Shown: positions 35,446 through 48,648 of the stretch, piece by piece
Position numbering within the stretch: the first letter of the stretch is position 1
How the letters are laid out: each line of letters begins with the position of its first letter
DNA from: Myxocyprinus asiaticus
Taxonomy: Eukaryota; Chordata; Actinopteri; Cypriniformes; Catostomidae
Length of the DNA: 64,000 bases
NCBI RefSeq assembly: GCF_019703515.2
Contig: NC_059351.1
Coordinates: 21,839,001-21,903,000 of the forward strand
Reading direction: 5' to 3'
The notes under the pieces: model-generated
Seen by the model: only the letters and a program-made list of their open reading frames with translations
What the model was told of the DNA's origin: nothing
The model's database searches: none
Translations under genes and position numbers: made by a program

Positions 35446-37255
35446 ATTTATTTATTTTTTTTATTAAATGACATGCAGAAAACATCCCTATTACCTGTCA
35501 AATATCACCGAAAAAAGGCAATGAAAAATCACACCTGTCTCTGTTACAGCCCTAGGCTCGGTAAACAGTGGGGTAAAAGATGTCTGCTGGTCCTTGGTTT
35601 AGCTAATCAGAACACTTTCTGCCTGTTAATCATTGTGTGCGTTACAGGGAAATGCACTATTTATGCTCCTATATCTTTGAAAGAGGGGGCGTGGCTAATT
35701 CAAGGTCTTGTCTGATGGAAGTTCCAGAAAAGCTCAAATTGCTTACAGCACCTTTAACTTGTATTAAACACTGAATATTCCTTTATCCATTGTGTACTCA
35801 GTTTGAATCTTTGTTCTGTTGTTTTTATTTTCATTTGTACTGTTTACTTGTCTTGCATAGTTGCATGACAACTTGAAACAATGTTTAATTAGTATCAGTC
35901 TTTGCTGTGGTATCAAAATTGAGAATTGTGAAATTGTACTGGTATTGGTATCGGCTTCTGACATTTAGGTATTGTGACAACACTATCAGACACTTCTCTA
36001 TGTAAAGCTACTTTAGTTCAACATGTGAAAAAAGTTCTTACAGTCTTAAAGTGGTAAAGGATGAAAAAGGATGGTTAAAACTGCATTCCATTTACATTTA
36101 TGAATTTGGCAGACACTTATATACAAAGTGACTTGGTGTATTAAAAAAAAAGAAGGGGGTTAAAAAAACATGCCCTTAGTGATAGTAGAGCCATTCTCTA
36201 GAAGTTGAACTATGAAGTCAGATTTTGAATATTTCTACTTGATATGTCTGACCTGAAAATATTAGAATATAATAGTGTTATAATAAGAAGCAAAAAGTTT
36301 TAAAAAATAAATAAAAAAAGTAATACTAGCATTTGTTTAGCAGGTGTACGATCAAGTTCTAATATACCTTTAGGGAGCTATCATTTAGCATTGTCCATTT
36401 TACGTTGTGCCTAATAAAATCTCCTACCTTTGGTAAAATCACTGTAACACACTACCTCTTGTTGGTGTTGCTTTGTTTTATCACACTTTACCAAATAGAA
36501 AGTTGGCCATTCTAAGTAGGATGGTATGAAACATAACAGTCATTGTGCAACATGCACAGTAGGCTAACAGTGAGTCTAACATTAATATTTCATTGTACTC
36601 CTGACTTTCAAGCTCAAAATAAACAATGAATTTTACTTCAACTCACGCTCCCTTCTGAGTAAATGAAAGCTCTAGTTTTAAAAATTCCCCCATTTGATAG
36701 CCCAGATGCATCATTTTAGACATTCGCCATGGGCCGAATGGAAGTTTCTGGCTAACAGTGCTCTCCTCCATTGACATTTAGCTGAAGTGCCTCCACCCGC
36801 AAGCAATGTGTGACCCCTCATTAGTGGTGGTGGGGATGGCTGTTAATGTATATTAAATGGACTTTAAATTAAACCAAGGTTGGATGCTTCCTCCGTGTAT
36901 GGAGTGCATTTTGTCAGTGGTTAAAGCACTGGATTATGGAGTGTTGTATGAATTGCAGGAGTCTGTCCATTGCGTAAACGCTGTGGATCAGTGGGTCATG
37001 GAATAGTTTGCTTGAGAGCATATTTCATTTTCGGCTCAACGCAAAAGCTGATAATATTGTGGAGTTTGATGCATTTGGGTGTAACATCTCAGCATTATTG
37101 AGAAGTTTTGATTATGATACTCTACTGTACATTGCAACATTTTTAAAAAAAAGTGTTATATTTCAGCAAACACTAACAAAAAAGTCTCCAAAATTTACAT
37201 GATACAATAATGTTACCATTGTTTTATAAAAAGTACCATTGTAGTATGTAGTATT
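35446..37255. other. Intronic DNA with a short fish-repeat core at 36083-36135
   Basis: TTTACATTTATGAATTTGGCAG and ACAAAGTGACTTG at 36090-36133 resemble a short motif that recurs across teleost repeats. No gene is supported elsewhere. Confidence 0.45.
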
Positions 37256-37834
37256 CAGTGCTGGGTGGTGACAAATTACATGTACTCTGTATTACATAAT
37301 CAGATTACAAAAGTCGAGTACTTGTAATTGGATTAAATTGCATTTTAAAAGACTCGTAATTGGACTACAGTTACATTTTTATAGATTACATGATTACATA
37401 TTAACAAGGCAATGGCAGTAAATTGTTAATAATTTTTTGATCATCGTAATCATTCTCTTTTTTCAACCTTTTACATTTTTCATTCTAAATCAGCACACCA
37501 CTGATTTATGTTCGGTAAATCTTTGAGTGTTTTTTTTTTTTTTTTGAGAGTCTGTCATTGATGGAGGGCCTAGACCTCTATCAGCATCACGTGGGAAAAC
37601 ATAAAAATATGAAAACTTCATATTTTTACATTTGCGATAATTTTTCTAAATTTGTGGACATAAGCACCACTCAAATGATTAAATCATGCAGAATTAGGTT
37701 GAAAGTAATATAAAAGTAATCCAAAAGTAATCAGATTAGATTACCCAAAATGTAATCTACAAGAATTCATTACTGATTGCATTTTTTGTCAATCAGTACC
37801 TGATTAAAATTCACAAGTAATCTGCCCAGCACTG
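37256..37834 (+). mobile_element. Foldback MITE with CAGTGCTGGG ends
   Basis: Ends CAGTGCTGGG and CCCAGCACTG are exact inverses. Both arms are built from AGATTACTTGTAATC-like motifs, and GTATT flanks both sides as a direct repeat. About 0.58 kb, no coding. The flanking repeat is shorter than the 8 bp typical of hAT, so I leave the superfamily open. Confidence 0.75.
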
Positions 37835-38941
37835 GTATTTACAATGTAAAATACCACGTACATTACCTACAGTACCATGTGGTACTGTTGTACCATCACC
37901 ATAGATATTGAGAGGGACACATCTCTGCAGTATTCAAAACAGTGGTCAGTCAATATGGTTTTTACAATGACCAATATTTAAACTTTGTTGCATGTCATGT
38001 TTGTATGGACATAATATGAATACGCAATGACAATTGATGAAAACCTGCAATTTCCCACCAAATCAAAGCCAACAACTCAGATTACGCAAATTACGTTTTA
38101 AACGGTATATTATTTGTACATAAACACTTACTTTTTGCCCTGTTCCTCACACAATGCTATCTTATGGCATCTAAACACTTTTACTATAGCACAGGACTTT
38201 TAAGGCTATACATTTTCATTTTTGCCTTACATAATAAGCTACATTTATTAGCTTGTTCAAGTGTAATCAAATTATGCAGTAGCTCAGCACTTGTGATGCA
38301 AAAGACAGGGTATGGATCCTGAAGAGTATGTGACTCGATATGTAAGCCAAAAGTGTCACAGGAACACAATACAATGACGTGGTTTTTTTTTTCATTTCAC
38401 ATTTGTTTGTTTTTTCTGACACAATCGGTTAGGGTTAGGTTAAAAGTTTAGGGTAGGGAGGTTGGTTTTGTTGATTTAAAACTCGCTAGAGAATTAACCT
38501 TAAAAACCTCATATGTTTGGGAGAAAATTTAACTAGCTTTTAAAGCCACACACTGGACATTTAACCGTAAAACTGCCACAATGCATGTAAGGAGCCACAT
38601 AATGTCATTTTGCAAATAAGTCACCACAGTCACTTTTTTTTTTTTTTTTTTTTCATGAGATAATGTTCTTTTGAATCAAATGTTTTTATGTACTGGCTTA
38701 ATAATTGTATTTTGTTCATTTCTAACCAAAAAACTTCCATAAAACAATAAATCCTCTGTTGTGTACCTTTTAATACATAAAAGGACAAACACATTTAGAA
38801 ATAACTTTTTTGCACTTGATACAAGTGTCAACAAACATTGTTATTCTAGTTTTAATACTGAACAAATACTGGTGGCTTAGCATTGCAATCAAAGAACGTA
38901 GAGAGGTAGTACAATATTATAAGAATTTGTATGTAAAAGAC
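37835..38941. other. Intronic DNA, nothing recognised
   Basis: A T-run lies at 38634-38654 and a TTAGGGTTAGG-like fragment near 38428. No gene. Confidence 0.4.
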
Positions 38942-39945
38942 ACAAATAAAAATATCGCTGCAAGCAGCTATTAATGGGGTTCAAACACTTGCATAAATCA
39001 ATGTTTAACTATATTATGTATTAATAAGACAGTCCATTAGCACCTAAAATAAAGATAAAGTGCCATCATTTTCAGAATCATCTTGTTGACCACGGAGATA
39101 TGGCCTTTTTAACATTCCTGACTGTTATAGCACCACCGATCTCCAAATTTTGCACACTTATTCGCAATCACATGTTGGATATATGTAAAAAATTTTATGA
39201 AAGTTGGATTCGTCGTTTAGGAGTTATAAACTAGGCCATGCCCATGTTTTTAAATTACCCTGTTATAGCCATTCCATTTCAACATTTCAACATTTGTTTC
39301 ATAATTATTGACCTAGGCTATCCACAGATTCTTCCTGTACAGGTTTTATTTACATTCAATGAAAAACTTAGGACTAGTTTGCAATAGTATTTTTTTTTTT
39401 AAATAATGACAAATATTTAACAGACAATTTGGTTCACAGCAATGGCTCTTGAGACAAAGTTGTTCAGAAAGAGGAGATCTTTCATATGATTCTAATAACA
39501 TGTCTGTGTGAAACGCTGCACAATATACAATGATTTTCACACATGTAAAAAACGATAGCACCCCACGGTGACCTTTTTTTTTTTTTTGCACAGACCTCTT
39601 GGGCCAAGGACTAGTTCCAAACAGAAGGTTTGAACAGAAGACAGAAATGAAATCAGAGAAATACATTTTGTTCATTTTCAGTCAAGGATTCCAATGATAT
39701 AAGGCACTTGAGCCTGTGACGTACGGTTCAGGAGTAAACATTTGCCTTTGTTATAGTGTCCCCCATAGGCCAATTGGGGTTGAGTCAGTGTGTCTGAGTA
39801 GCAAGCAAAAGTACTACCATCCAGCCAAGTTTCATGTCTCTGGCCTTGCGGTTTGCTCTCCATAATCAGTTTTAGCAGAGAAAAATAATAATAAAAATGA
39901 AACCCTACTATTACAATTGGGTTTCAGCACTTTGTGCTTGAACCC
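38942..39945 (+). repeat. Cypriniform-type interspersed repeat
   Basis: Starts AATATCGCTGCAAGCAGCTA and ends with a hairpin-like GGTTTCAGCACTTTGTGCTT. Both resemble the ends of a repeat family I know from carp-like fish genomes. Non-coding. Boundaries approximate. Confidence 0.5.
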
Positions 39946-40502
39946 TAAAGAACAGACCAGGATCTACATGACCAAGTCCGGATGTTTTATTTATTTATTT
40001 ATTTATTTTTTTTTCAGGTATTTTTATGCATTTTTAGCTAGCACTTGGAAAAAATCCCAACTCTCCCACAAAGTAGGAGTGTCTGCCAAGACTGGAAGTT
40101 ATTTGGAAGTCAGAAGAGTCTTCATCGGCCTCCAAAAACTGTGACATATGGTGGCATTCAGTTTGGGGAATTCTCTTCACCGTCTTGTATGGACAAATTC
40201 AATTTAGGTCTCAAGTCCCACCAGGAATTGTGGAAAGTGGGATATGGAGTAAAAAGTTCATATGGTGTAAGATCCCATTACCCACTTCCTGTCTAGTACC
40301 CTCATATTGATGATATTAGTCTCGTGTTGCCAGACGTTTGACTAAAGTCTAGTCCACATTTCAGATTATTCCAGCCAAGAACTATGCCAACTTATCCATT
40401 TGACACATTTCATGTTTAAATAAAATGCATCCAGTAGAATTCCACATTGCATCCAGTAGATTCTCATCCAAAATCAGTGCAAAAAAAAAATAAATAAAAT
40501 AA

Positions 40503-40506
<4 letters not shown>

Positions 40507-40576
<70 letters not shown>
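40507..40576 (+). repeat. (TA)n microsatellite
   Basis: About 35 uninterrupted TA units. Flanking sequence not repetitive. Confidence 0.97.
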
Positions 40577-40578
<2 letters not shown>

Positions 40579-41271
40579 ATATCAGCATCTAATCTAATGC
40601 CATGTGTCAATTGGATACCAGTAACTGTCTCGGCTGAAAGGCATAATTAGGCAGTGTTTGGTGTGAAAACGCATCCATTATGCAGGATGAGACTGATGTG
40701 TTCATTAGATGGACTTGCGATATGAGCATTATTATTATTAATTTAAAGGGTACCCAGAAGGTTTCTAATTATTGTTGATTTGGTTCGAGGTGGTCTGGCA
40801 GACTCTCAAAGAGCACTCGAAACAGTCTGCCTTCATTCCAGGACCTTTAATCTTAACTTTGAAAGAGTGTGTTTGCTTTGGTTGAACATATCTCCTTTGT
40901 CCCGCCGTGCTCGTCTCTGAAGTATCATCTGTGTGTTTTGAGTAGATCATGTCGGGGTGACATGCGCCCCTATTACTCCAGCAAAGCAGATGCTGACAGA
41001 AGAGATACAGATAAAGACAACAAAGACTGTGCATGTTCTCTCAAACTGGCAATAAACCACTGACCTATACATTTCAATAGGACATGTTTGTATTGCAGTG
41101 CATTGGTGAAGGTTCTCTATAAAATAGATGTCTTTGTTTACTCTGATCTAGACTTGAAGAGTAGGGTGTTCCACTTTTGGAAATATATAAATGCATGCGG
41201 CAGAACATATTCATATTACTAGATATTTACATTTGTTTAAGAAATGATGCGCCTGTGCAAAACTTACTGCC
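40577..41271. other. Intronic DNA, nothing recognised
   Basis: No supported gene. Short frames at 40765-41063 overlap on both strands. Confidence 0.4.
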
Positions 41272-43527
41272 TTGAGGGGTGGGCAAACATTTTGATTCTG
41301 GGGCCACATCAAGTTTTTGAAACCAAGTGAAGGGCCACATACTACGTATATGCATGACAAATTTTTTATTTATTCCAAACTGACATACCAACTACTACTG
41401 TGCTGTAGGTATACATGGGAATGCAGAACAATTCTACCCTTGTACCATCTTTACCCTGTCATTTATGAACACACTTTTATATTTTGAAAAAATATACATT
41501 ATATAAGAATTATTATAAGTATATATGCAGTGTTAATGAGAACAATGAGTCTGGTCCCCTCTCTTGCCAAGGGCATCAAAGTATGGTGTAATCTTTGATG
41601 TAGAGATCATCAGAACAGCTAACAAGTTGCTGTTTGTTAAATTTGATCTGTGGCAGGATTTGCTGTAGTTCATGACTGAGAAGGTGTGTTCACACATATA
41701 AGTAGACCTAAATAAAACATGCATCCTTTGGGCATGCTTTTTAATGTTTGGAAATTTTGTTTTATCCAGTTAGGCATAAAACTGCCTAATGTTGCTGTTT
41801 TGAACTTCTTTAAAGCATTGTCACATTGGATGTCGATGAGTTCCAGTTGTGTGTCTGGTGGTGATTTCTCACTGTTGAAAGACAGGGGGCATGATACAAG
41901 TTCAAGCTCAGTCTCAATTTTCACAAAGTCTGTGAAGTGATGGGAAAACTCAGCATGCAGGTTGATCAAAGTGCTACTGTATGTCTCAATGTGCCACTGT
42001 GGAATTGGTGAGCTTAGTGCGGCCAATGTTGGAAAATGAGCGAGAGAACGGTAGCTTATTTGTCTGGAGAACAACATAAGTTTGACTTTGAATGCTTTCA
42101 CTTTGGAATACAATTCATGCACAAAATGTCCTTTCCCTTAAGTTTCACGTTTAGATCATTCAAATGCCTCAGTATGTACAAATTGAATGCAAAGTCTGCC
42201 AGCCAGTCTGTGTCTTGTAACTCGGAGAAGTCGTCAGCTTTACCAACTGTTTCAAGAATCATAACTGTCTCACTTCTTAATTCCCAGACACAGTGAAACA
42301 CTTTCCCCAGGCTTAGCCAGCGCACATCTGAATGATACAACAAGGCATGGTGCTCCGCCTCTTGTGTCATTAGCAACTGAATGAACTGCCGATGGTTAAG
42401 CCCCCTTGCCCATATAAAGTTAGCTTTTACACACTTTTACACAGGGCTTCCTGATGTATAATACAGTGAAGAAATATGAATTCCTCTGACTTTCTTCTTT
42501 TACTTTGCCTTGTAATCTGTTTAGCAGGCCAATGTTTTTACCGGTAAGATTTGGCAATCCATCTGTTTTGACGCTTGTCAGTTTTCTCCATGGTAGGTTA
42601 TTTTTTTCTGAGCCGGCGGACACCCTGTCATACAAGTCTAAGCCCCTGGTTGTTCCCATCATTGATTCCATCACAAGAAGTTCCTCTGTATTTCCAAGTT
42701 TTCAGTTATTCCTCAGACAAAAATAAAAATTTGAGCAGTGTCTCTGATGTCAGTACTCTCATCGAGTGCTATAGAAAAAAAAGATCGAAGCCATCTGCTT
42801 TTTTTTTTTTTTTTTTCAGTTCGGAGATTAGCTCCTCAGATATCACTTCTACACACCTGGTTATTGTTTTGCATGTTAAGCTAATTTTCTCAAAATGTCT
42901 TTTAGTACCAGGACAAAGAATATCAGCAGTCTCCACTATATAGTCCTTCACAAACTCCCCATCTGCAAAAGGCTTGCTATAATTTTCTATTTTATGTGCC
43001 ACTACATAACTAGCCTTCGTTACCGAGTCTTTAGTAGAGCACTGTATAGTGAAAGTATTTTGCTGGGCTTTTATTATCGTAGCCAGTTTTAAGGCCTTGT
43101 TTGCCTTTTCTGCAGATGACAGGTTGACATAGTTTGCATGCTTACTTGAAAAATAACGACTGAGGTTGTAGTCTTTAAAAACGTCTTTCTTGGCATATCA
43201 GACATACTGCCCTTTGTCCAACACAGGTTAACAAGTATTTTGCTGTCCATTCTTCATTAAACACGCAACATTCAGAGTCATCTTTTCTTATTTTCACCAC
43301 ACTCATTTTTCATGCAATCATGTTAAGGAAGCAGTGAATTGGATATGACTGAGCTCATTCTTATTCTGGCAGAATGTTCGTGGTTTAAAATACCATACTA
43401 CTGGCTACAGCGCCATCTATTGGATTTTGTTTGAATAGCATCAAATTAGTCATTTTGGACCAAAATCCTAACTCAAATGTAATGATATTTAACACGTTTA
43501 AAAAATGCCTTACTTTGCCCCCCTCTG
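41272..43527 (-). mobile_element. hAT-type DNA transposon relic
   Basis: The left end GAGGGGTGGGCAAAC and right end GTTTGCCC-like (TTTGCCCCCCTCTG) are imperfect inverses typical of hAT termini. About 2.26 kb with one transposase relic on the minus strand. I cannot see a matching 8-bp target duplication, so the ends may be decayed by a few bases. Confidence 0.8.
41533..43306 (-). pseudogene. hAT transposase with BED finger, frameshifted
   Basis: Resembles the hAT branch that gave rise to the GTF2IRD2 and ZBED5-like host proteins. From the start at 43306 (MSVVKIRKDD): FNEEWTAKYLL, a BED-type CLIC..H finger, HKIENYSKPFADGEFVKDY, a middle part with VKTDGLPNLTGKNIGLLNRL, HALLYHSDVRWLSLGKV and DWLADFAFNLYILRHLNDLN, and the C-terminal dimerisation segment STYMCEHTFSVMN ... 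RSNLTNSNLLAVLMISTS. The pieces are spread over at least five frames with a poly-Lys slip at about 42805. All domains are present in order, so it decayed in place rather than being deleted. Confidence 0.85.
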
Positions 43528-45869
43528 CTATAGGGTGTTCTTGGTGGTTGCCTCGGCTTTGCTATGTGGTTACAAAGTTTTTCTCAATTGCTGTTAGCAT
43601 ATTGCTGTGAGGTTTCTAGGGTGTGCTGGGTGATCATTAGGGTGTTGCTAGGGTGTGAAATATGACCTTAACCTTTCTTATTCTTCTTCTGATTTTCATA
43701 ACATTTACCCAATAGCGCGAGAGACGCCAGATCTCTTTCTCTTGGTCATCAATGCAAACTGCAACTTAAATCCAGGTCACTTTCAGCTGCTACTTTTCTC
43801 TCAGTAATGAGGTAATCGAGCTCCTGGGCAAGCCACCTAGTCTATAAAGAGAGCTTAACACATTTAGCTTAATACCCCAACATGTGCTCAAATAAAAAAT
43901 CTTAGAACCCTCATGTAGCTGTAGTTGAGGGTGCCAGACTCTCACCCAAAGTTGCTTCTGAAGTCAGTGATCCAGAGGAGTTTTGATGAGGCCGTTTCTG
44001 ATAGAAGATCAATGGCGATTCATTCACTGCAGAACAAGCACACTGCTATGTGCGAAATAGCCATTGATTAGTCTTGGAATTAGCAGAGAGCTCGGGTTTC
44101 CTGGTTCCTGGTCATGACGGACACAAAAAAATCTCTTTGTGGTTCCTAAATGAGTCTCTCGTTCTCACCATCCCATCTTTCTCTGTGGGGTTGCACAGCA
44201 TGATAAATTACTTTTTCGGTGGGCATTGACAAAAGTCTCCACACACCAGGCAGGCAATAAACAACAATGGCTATTGATTTTTCTGTGCTGCTTGTCACGA
44301 AACAAAATGAACCGAAATGACGTGTGGTTTGTTGCAGCTTGCTTTAGGTGCTTGGAGCGGCTATCAAAGACAGGGCACATCATTTCTAGTTGGCTGGCAC
44401 TTTCTACCAATAGAGTACAAAATAAGGTCCGAAACTCTAAGAAATTGAAGTCATTTTTTAATTCTACAAATCATACGTGATCATTTATAAAATGTTTATC
44501 AGCAAACTCAGGAGGTCAAATTAAGTATAATATGAGCAGTTCTATATTCTGTTTCTTTATTTTTTTAAAGTCAATAATAAACTAATATTACTTTTATGTA
44601 CATATAGTATTTTATAAAAGTATTTTACAATACTTGAATGGGGGTTGAATGGAGTTTGATGAATGCAGTCAAGTTAATAATTTAGTCAATAAATTATTTT
44701 TATTACAATTAATTAAATATCTATTGAACATGTCTTTTTTATTAAATTAATTTACATTAAATTGATTGTTAAAATCAATTAATCACCAATTCTATATACT
44801 CAAAAAATATTTCTGCCTATTTTTAAGACTTACGCATTTCAATTTCATAACAAAATTCCATTACATTTAATTCATTTTTAACAAATTAAATTAATAAAAC
44901 TTAAAATATTATTATTTTTTATTAAATTGTATAAAAAATAAATACTTAATTTGATGGAATTTTGTTATGAAACTAAAATGTGTAAAAGTGCAATTTAAAA
45001 CTTTAAATGTATGATATTGTAAATTTATTTTTATTATTGTAAAAAAACATTTTACAATAATGTTTGTAACAGGGTTGAACGGATGAGCTAATAAGTTAAT
45101 AATAATAATAAAAAATATTACACTGAATTGAATATCAATGAAAAAAAGAGTAAAATTCATTAGTCACCAATTCTACATAGGTTAAAACCTTATTTGTGTG
45201 ATTTAGTGATTTTCTAGTTGGCTAATAAACATTAAATAAACATCCAAAACAAACAAACATGAAGTTTGCACATTTATAAATTGAAGTTAGTAATAAACAA
45301 TGTTCATAACAGGGTTGAACGTTTGAGCTTGACAAATGCTGTAAACATTTTAATTGTATCAATTTGAAATGTGGGAATATTGGTTAATAATTAAAAACAT
45401 TTTTTAATACAATTAATTGAATATAAATTCAACAGTTTATGTTAAAAATATAATACTTTTGTTTGAATTTTATGTTACATAACAGTTTATCTAATAGTTC
45501 CCAATCCCCCAAAATCAGAGGATTTGTGCCTTTTAATGCTTTTTTTAAAAAGTAATGGGGCACCAAAGTGTACCTTATCCATGGGAAGTGTTGCGGTAAA
45601 TTAGGTTAGCGCTGTTTTTCACCGTGGTGCTGGTGGTGAAATCATTGCCAGGGAGTCTTTCAGAACTTCCACACAAATGGCCTGCGGGACCCACCATATG
45701 GCAGTGTCCATATGCAGGAGACCCTGTTGCCAGGTACCCTAATGAATACCACAGAGACTTTGCTCCAATTTTTTTTTATTTTTTTTACATGACTTTGTTC
45801 GCTGGGCATAAACCTAGGGCTGGCTTTGCAGCAGCATGGAATCTCAATTCTTCAACCACACCTTCACTA
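43528..45869. other. AT-rich intronic DNA, nothing recognised
   Basis: 44520-45480 is very AT-rich with AACAGGGTTGAACGG-like motifs recurring near 45068 and 45308. No gene. Confidence 0.4.
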
Positions 45870-46045
45870 CCTGTCAAAAGTTTGGACACATTCATTATTT
45901 TTACAATTTTAAATTTTTTTTTAATTAAAGTACAGTCATCAAACTATGAAATAACACAAATGGAAGAATGGGAATTAAATAGTGAACAAAAATGTTAAAG
46001 AAATCAAAACAGCAGTATCTTATATTTTAGCTTCTTACAGCTCTG
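45870..46045 (+). mobile_element. Tc1-derived MITE, left-end fragment
   Basis: CTACCTGTCAAAAGTTTGGAC then ATGAAATAACACAAATGGAA match the left part of the family at 61771-62309. The right part is missing. Confidence 0.75.
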
Positions 46046-46511
46046 GTAAGAATTAGTGATGAATATTATTTAAAGGCCATATATTAAGCAGAAAAAATAA
46101 TGTAATACAGAGTATTTCCCCCCAAAATACACTTAACTCTATTTGTCTCCATTGGGAGGTAGGAAAGCACCAACGGTTTGTCTTGTGTTTAGCAATATAA
46201 TCCCCCCATCAATTACTTGTATTTACTCACTTTTAAGGAAAGCTAATTTGTCTCACAGCACAATCAAACTCATTACGTGCAATGTAATTACTGCCAGCTT
46301 GAGTCAAGATGAAATTGTAATGAAACCGACTACAGATGCTTTGAAAATAAAAATGCTGCCAAATTTACTCAACCTCATGTCTTTTTAAATTGGTATGCTG
46401 TCTGTGGAACACGAAAGGAGAAATTTTGAAGAATGTTTAACAGTTCAAAGTGACCATATCTGTTAAGCTCTAAAAAGCACAAAAAAGCAGCATAATAAGT
46501 AGCTCAATGTC

Positions 46512-46632
46512 CAGGGCCATAGCTAGTGGGGTGAAAGGTGGTAACGGTAAATTCTAAACAGTATTGTTTAATAGGAAAGGGGCCCAGAGCAATATAGAGT
46601 CAGGGGGCCCAGAATACTTTGCTACGGCCCTG
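46512..46632 (+). mobile_element. 121-bp mini TIR element
   Basis: Ends CAGGGCCATAGC and GCTACGGCCCTG are inverses with one mismatch. The flanks TCAATGTC and TCAACGAC agree at 6 of 8 bases, as a decayed 8-bp hAT-type duplication would. No coding. Confidence 0.55.
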
Positions 46633-48588
46633 TCAACGACTCTTCTAAAGTCATTCCATAGTTTTGTGTGAGGAACAGACCAAAATTTAAGTCATTATTC
46701 ACTGATAATCTTCCCTTCAAGTGAGCTGTTAACTCACAAATCGCTGCAATGGGAACATTGAGTCCGTGAGTTGAACTCATGTACTGGAGGTCTTATGGAC
46801 AACTTTTATGATGATGTTTTTGTCCTTTTTGAAGCTTGACAGATTTTCACAATTAGTAAGTAAATCTTTATTTTAAGCTCTTAAAACTACTTACAAAGTG
46901 CTTTACATAAAACAGGAGGTGGTTTGAGAGGCACTCATTTCGAAACTCGGCCAAGTGTAAATGCATCTGTCTATTCAAGCCACATATGTAAACTTTACTC
47001 AGCCTAAACAGTGCTACATCAGCATAGGGAAAATGCGAAACACAATAGCTGTTACCAAGTATTTGCCTAGGGCTCGCATCGCTCAATAAATACATAACAA
47101 TGTAAGAAACGGATGCACGTTGTAGGAGAGACATACAATTTTCTTCATTTATTCAATGAAGATCGCTGACGAAACTGAAACTAAACACTGACAATGAGCG
47201 CAACTGATGAACATGGATATATCTTACCTACGACAAGCCCGAGGGAAAAAATACAGTGCGCACATACACGACACACAAGCGCAATGAGGAAAAACACTTG
47301 GAATCAAATAATAATTCACTTTTTTTTTTTTATTCGCTGCCCTGTATTTGGGTAATCATGGAAGTGAACTCAGTTTTATTTGCATATAGTGCGGGAATTA
47401 TAGATCGAATTTATATTTGTTCAGCGGAGAGACATTAATGTGGCCAAGTGTAAATGGAATTTGTCCTTTGGGGGGGGGGGGGGGGGGGTGCTCTCGTCAG
47501 CCTCTCTTCACAATACGACAGTTTTAAGTTTCGCTTAAAGTTACCAAAATAGAAAATGTTTTCATCTGTTTTACAATATTAACTTACAATAGTCAAAGAT
47601 GACTTCTGTTTTTGCTCACGTCTTGTCTCAGGTAGATTGTATATTGTCAACAGCTCAGTGTCTGTCGCACTAATGCCTTTCAGGCTGTTGGGCTCATTAA
47701 TATTATTCATTTTGTCTGCGTTCACCCGAACTGATTTGCTGAATCAAAACGGGGACTGTGACATATGAGCGCTAACCAATGGGATTGCCGCTTTTGAGGT
47801 AGTTCCGCCCACTGCCAAAGCAACCAGCTGGAAAGGGCTTCTGCTGGGTCTTAAAGGCTTTGTTTTAGGCGAACGGCTGCACTTTTTTTTCCCCCTTGCA
47901 CTACAGTTAAGCAAAATAAACGTAATTATTACTTCTCAAAAAGTGGGTAGGTGACAAATTTAGTTATTTGGTGAGGGGGACATGTCACCCCAGTTACAAT
48001 GGTTGCTATGCCCCTGACTTATACAATGAGCAAATAGTGTAAAACTTAAATAAATAAATAAAACTATACTAACACAGTAGTGCTAATTGTATGTGCATGC
48101 ACATGTACATTATTTTATTTTTTTATTTATTATTTAGATTTTTTTTTTTTATATCACTTCTTTACATGAAAGTAAAATGAATTTAAAATGAAGATATCCG
48201 ACTTTCAGTATATTTAATACACTGCATGACTGGCCAGAGAGATACTGGCCCTTCAAAGAGAAACTGGCCCTTTAAAACGAAGCCCCATGGAGGAAGCTTG
48301 AAATCGTCTTATGAAGAAAGTCATGCCTTAAAAAATGTCTATTAATGTTCATTTCTCTAATGATGCAAGAGAGAGCAACTATCAAAACAGTCGACCCTTT
48401 AGAAAAGCAGCACCATGTAAATATGATTGTGTTTGTTGTTTTTTTAATTTAATGTTATCCTAAGAGTGTGCAGTTACTTTTAATACAAGTTTTGATTGTT
48501 GACATTTTCTTTATTCACGTATGTAATTTAATGTAATGAATACATGATGTAATTTTCTTATAGTGCGACTTTGAGCTTTGAAAAGGTA

Positions 48589-48590
<2 letters not shown>
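46633..48590. other. Intronic DNA; G19 tract at 47470-47488
   Basis: The 19-base G run stands out. A CAGGGGCATAGCAACC-like terminus (inverse, 48001-48017) resembles the ends of the mini element at 46512, but no partner end was found. No gene. Confidence 0.45.

Positions 48591-48591
<1 letters not shown>

Positions 48592-48648
<57 letters not shown>
48592..48648 (+). repeat. (CT)n(TA)n microsatellite
   Basis: About 19 CT units followed by about 9 TA units. Confidence 0.97.
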
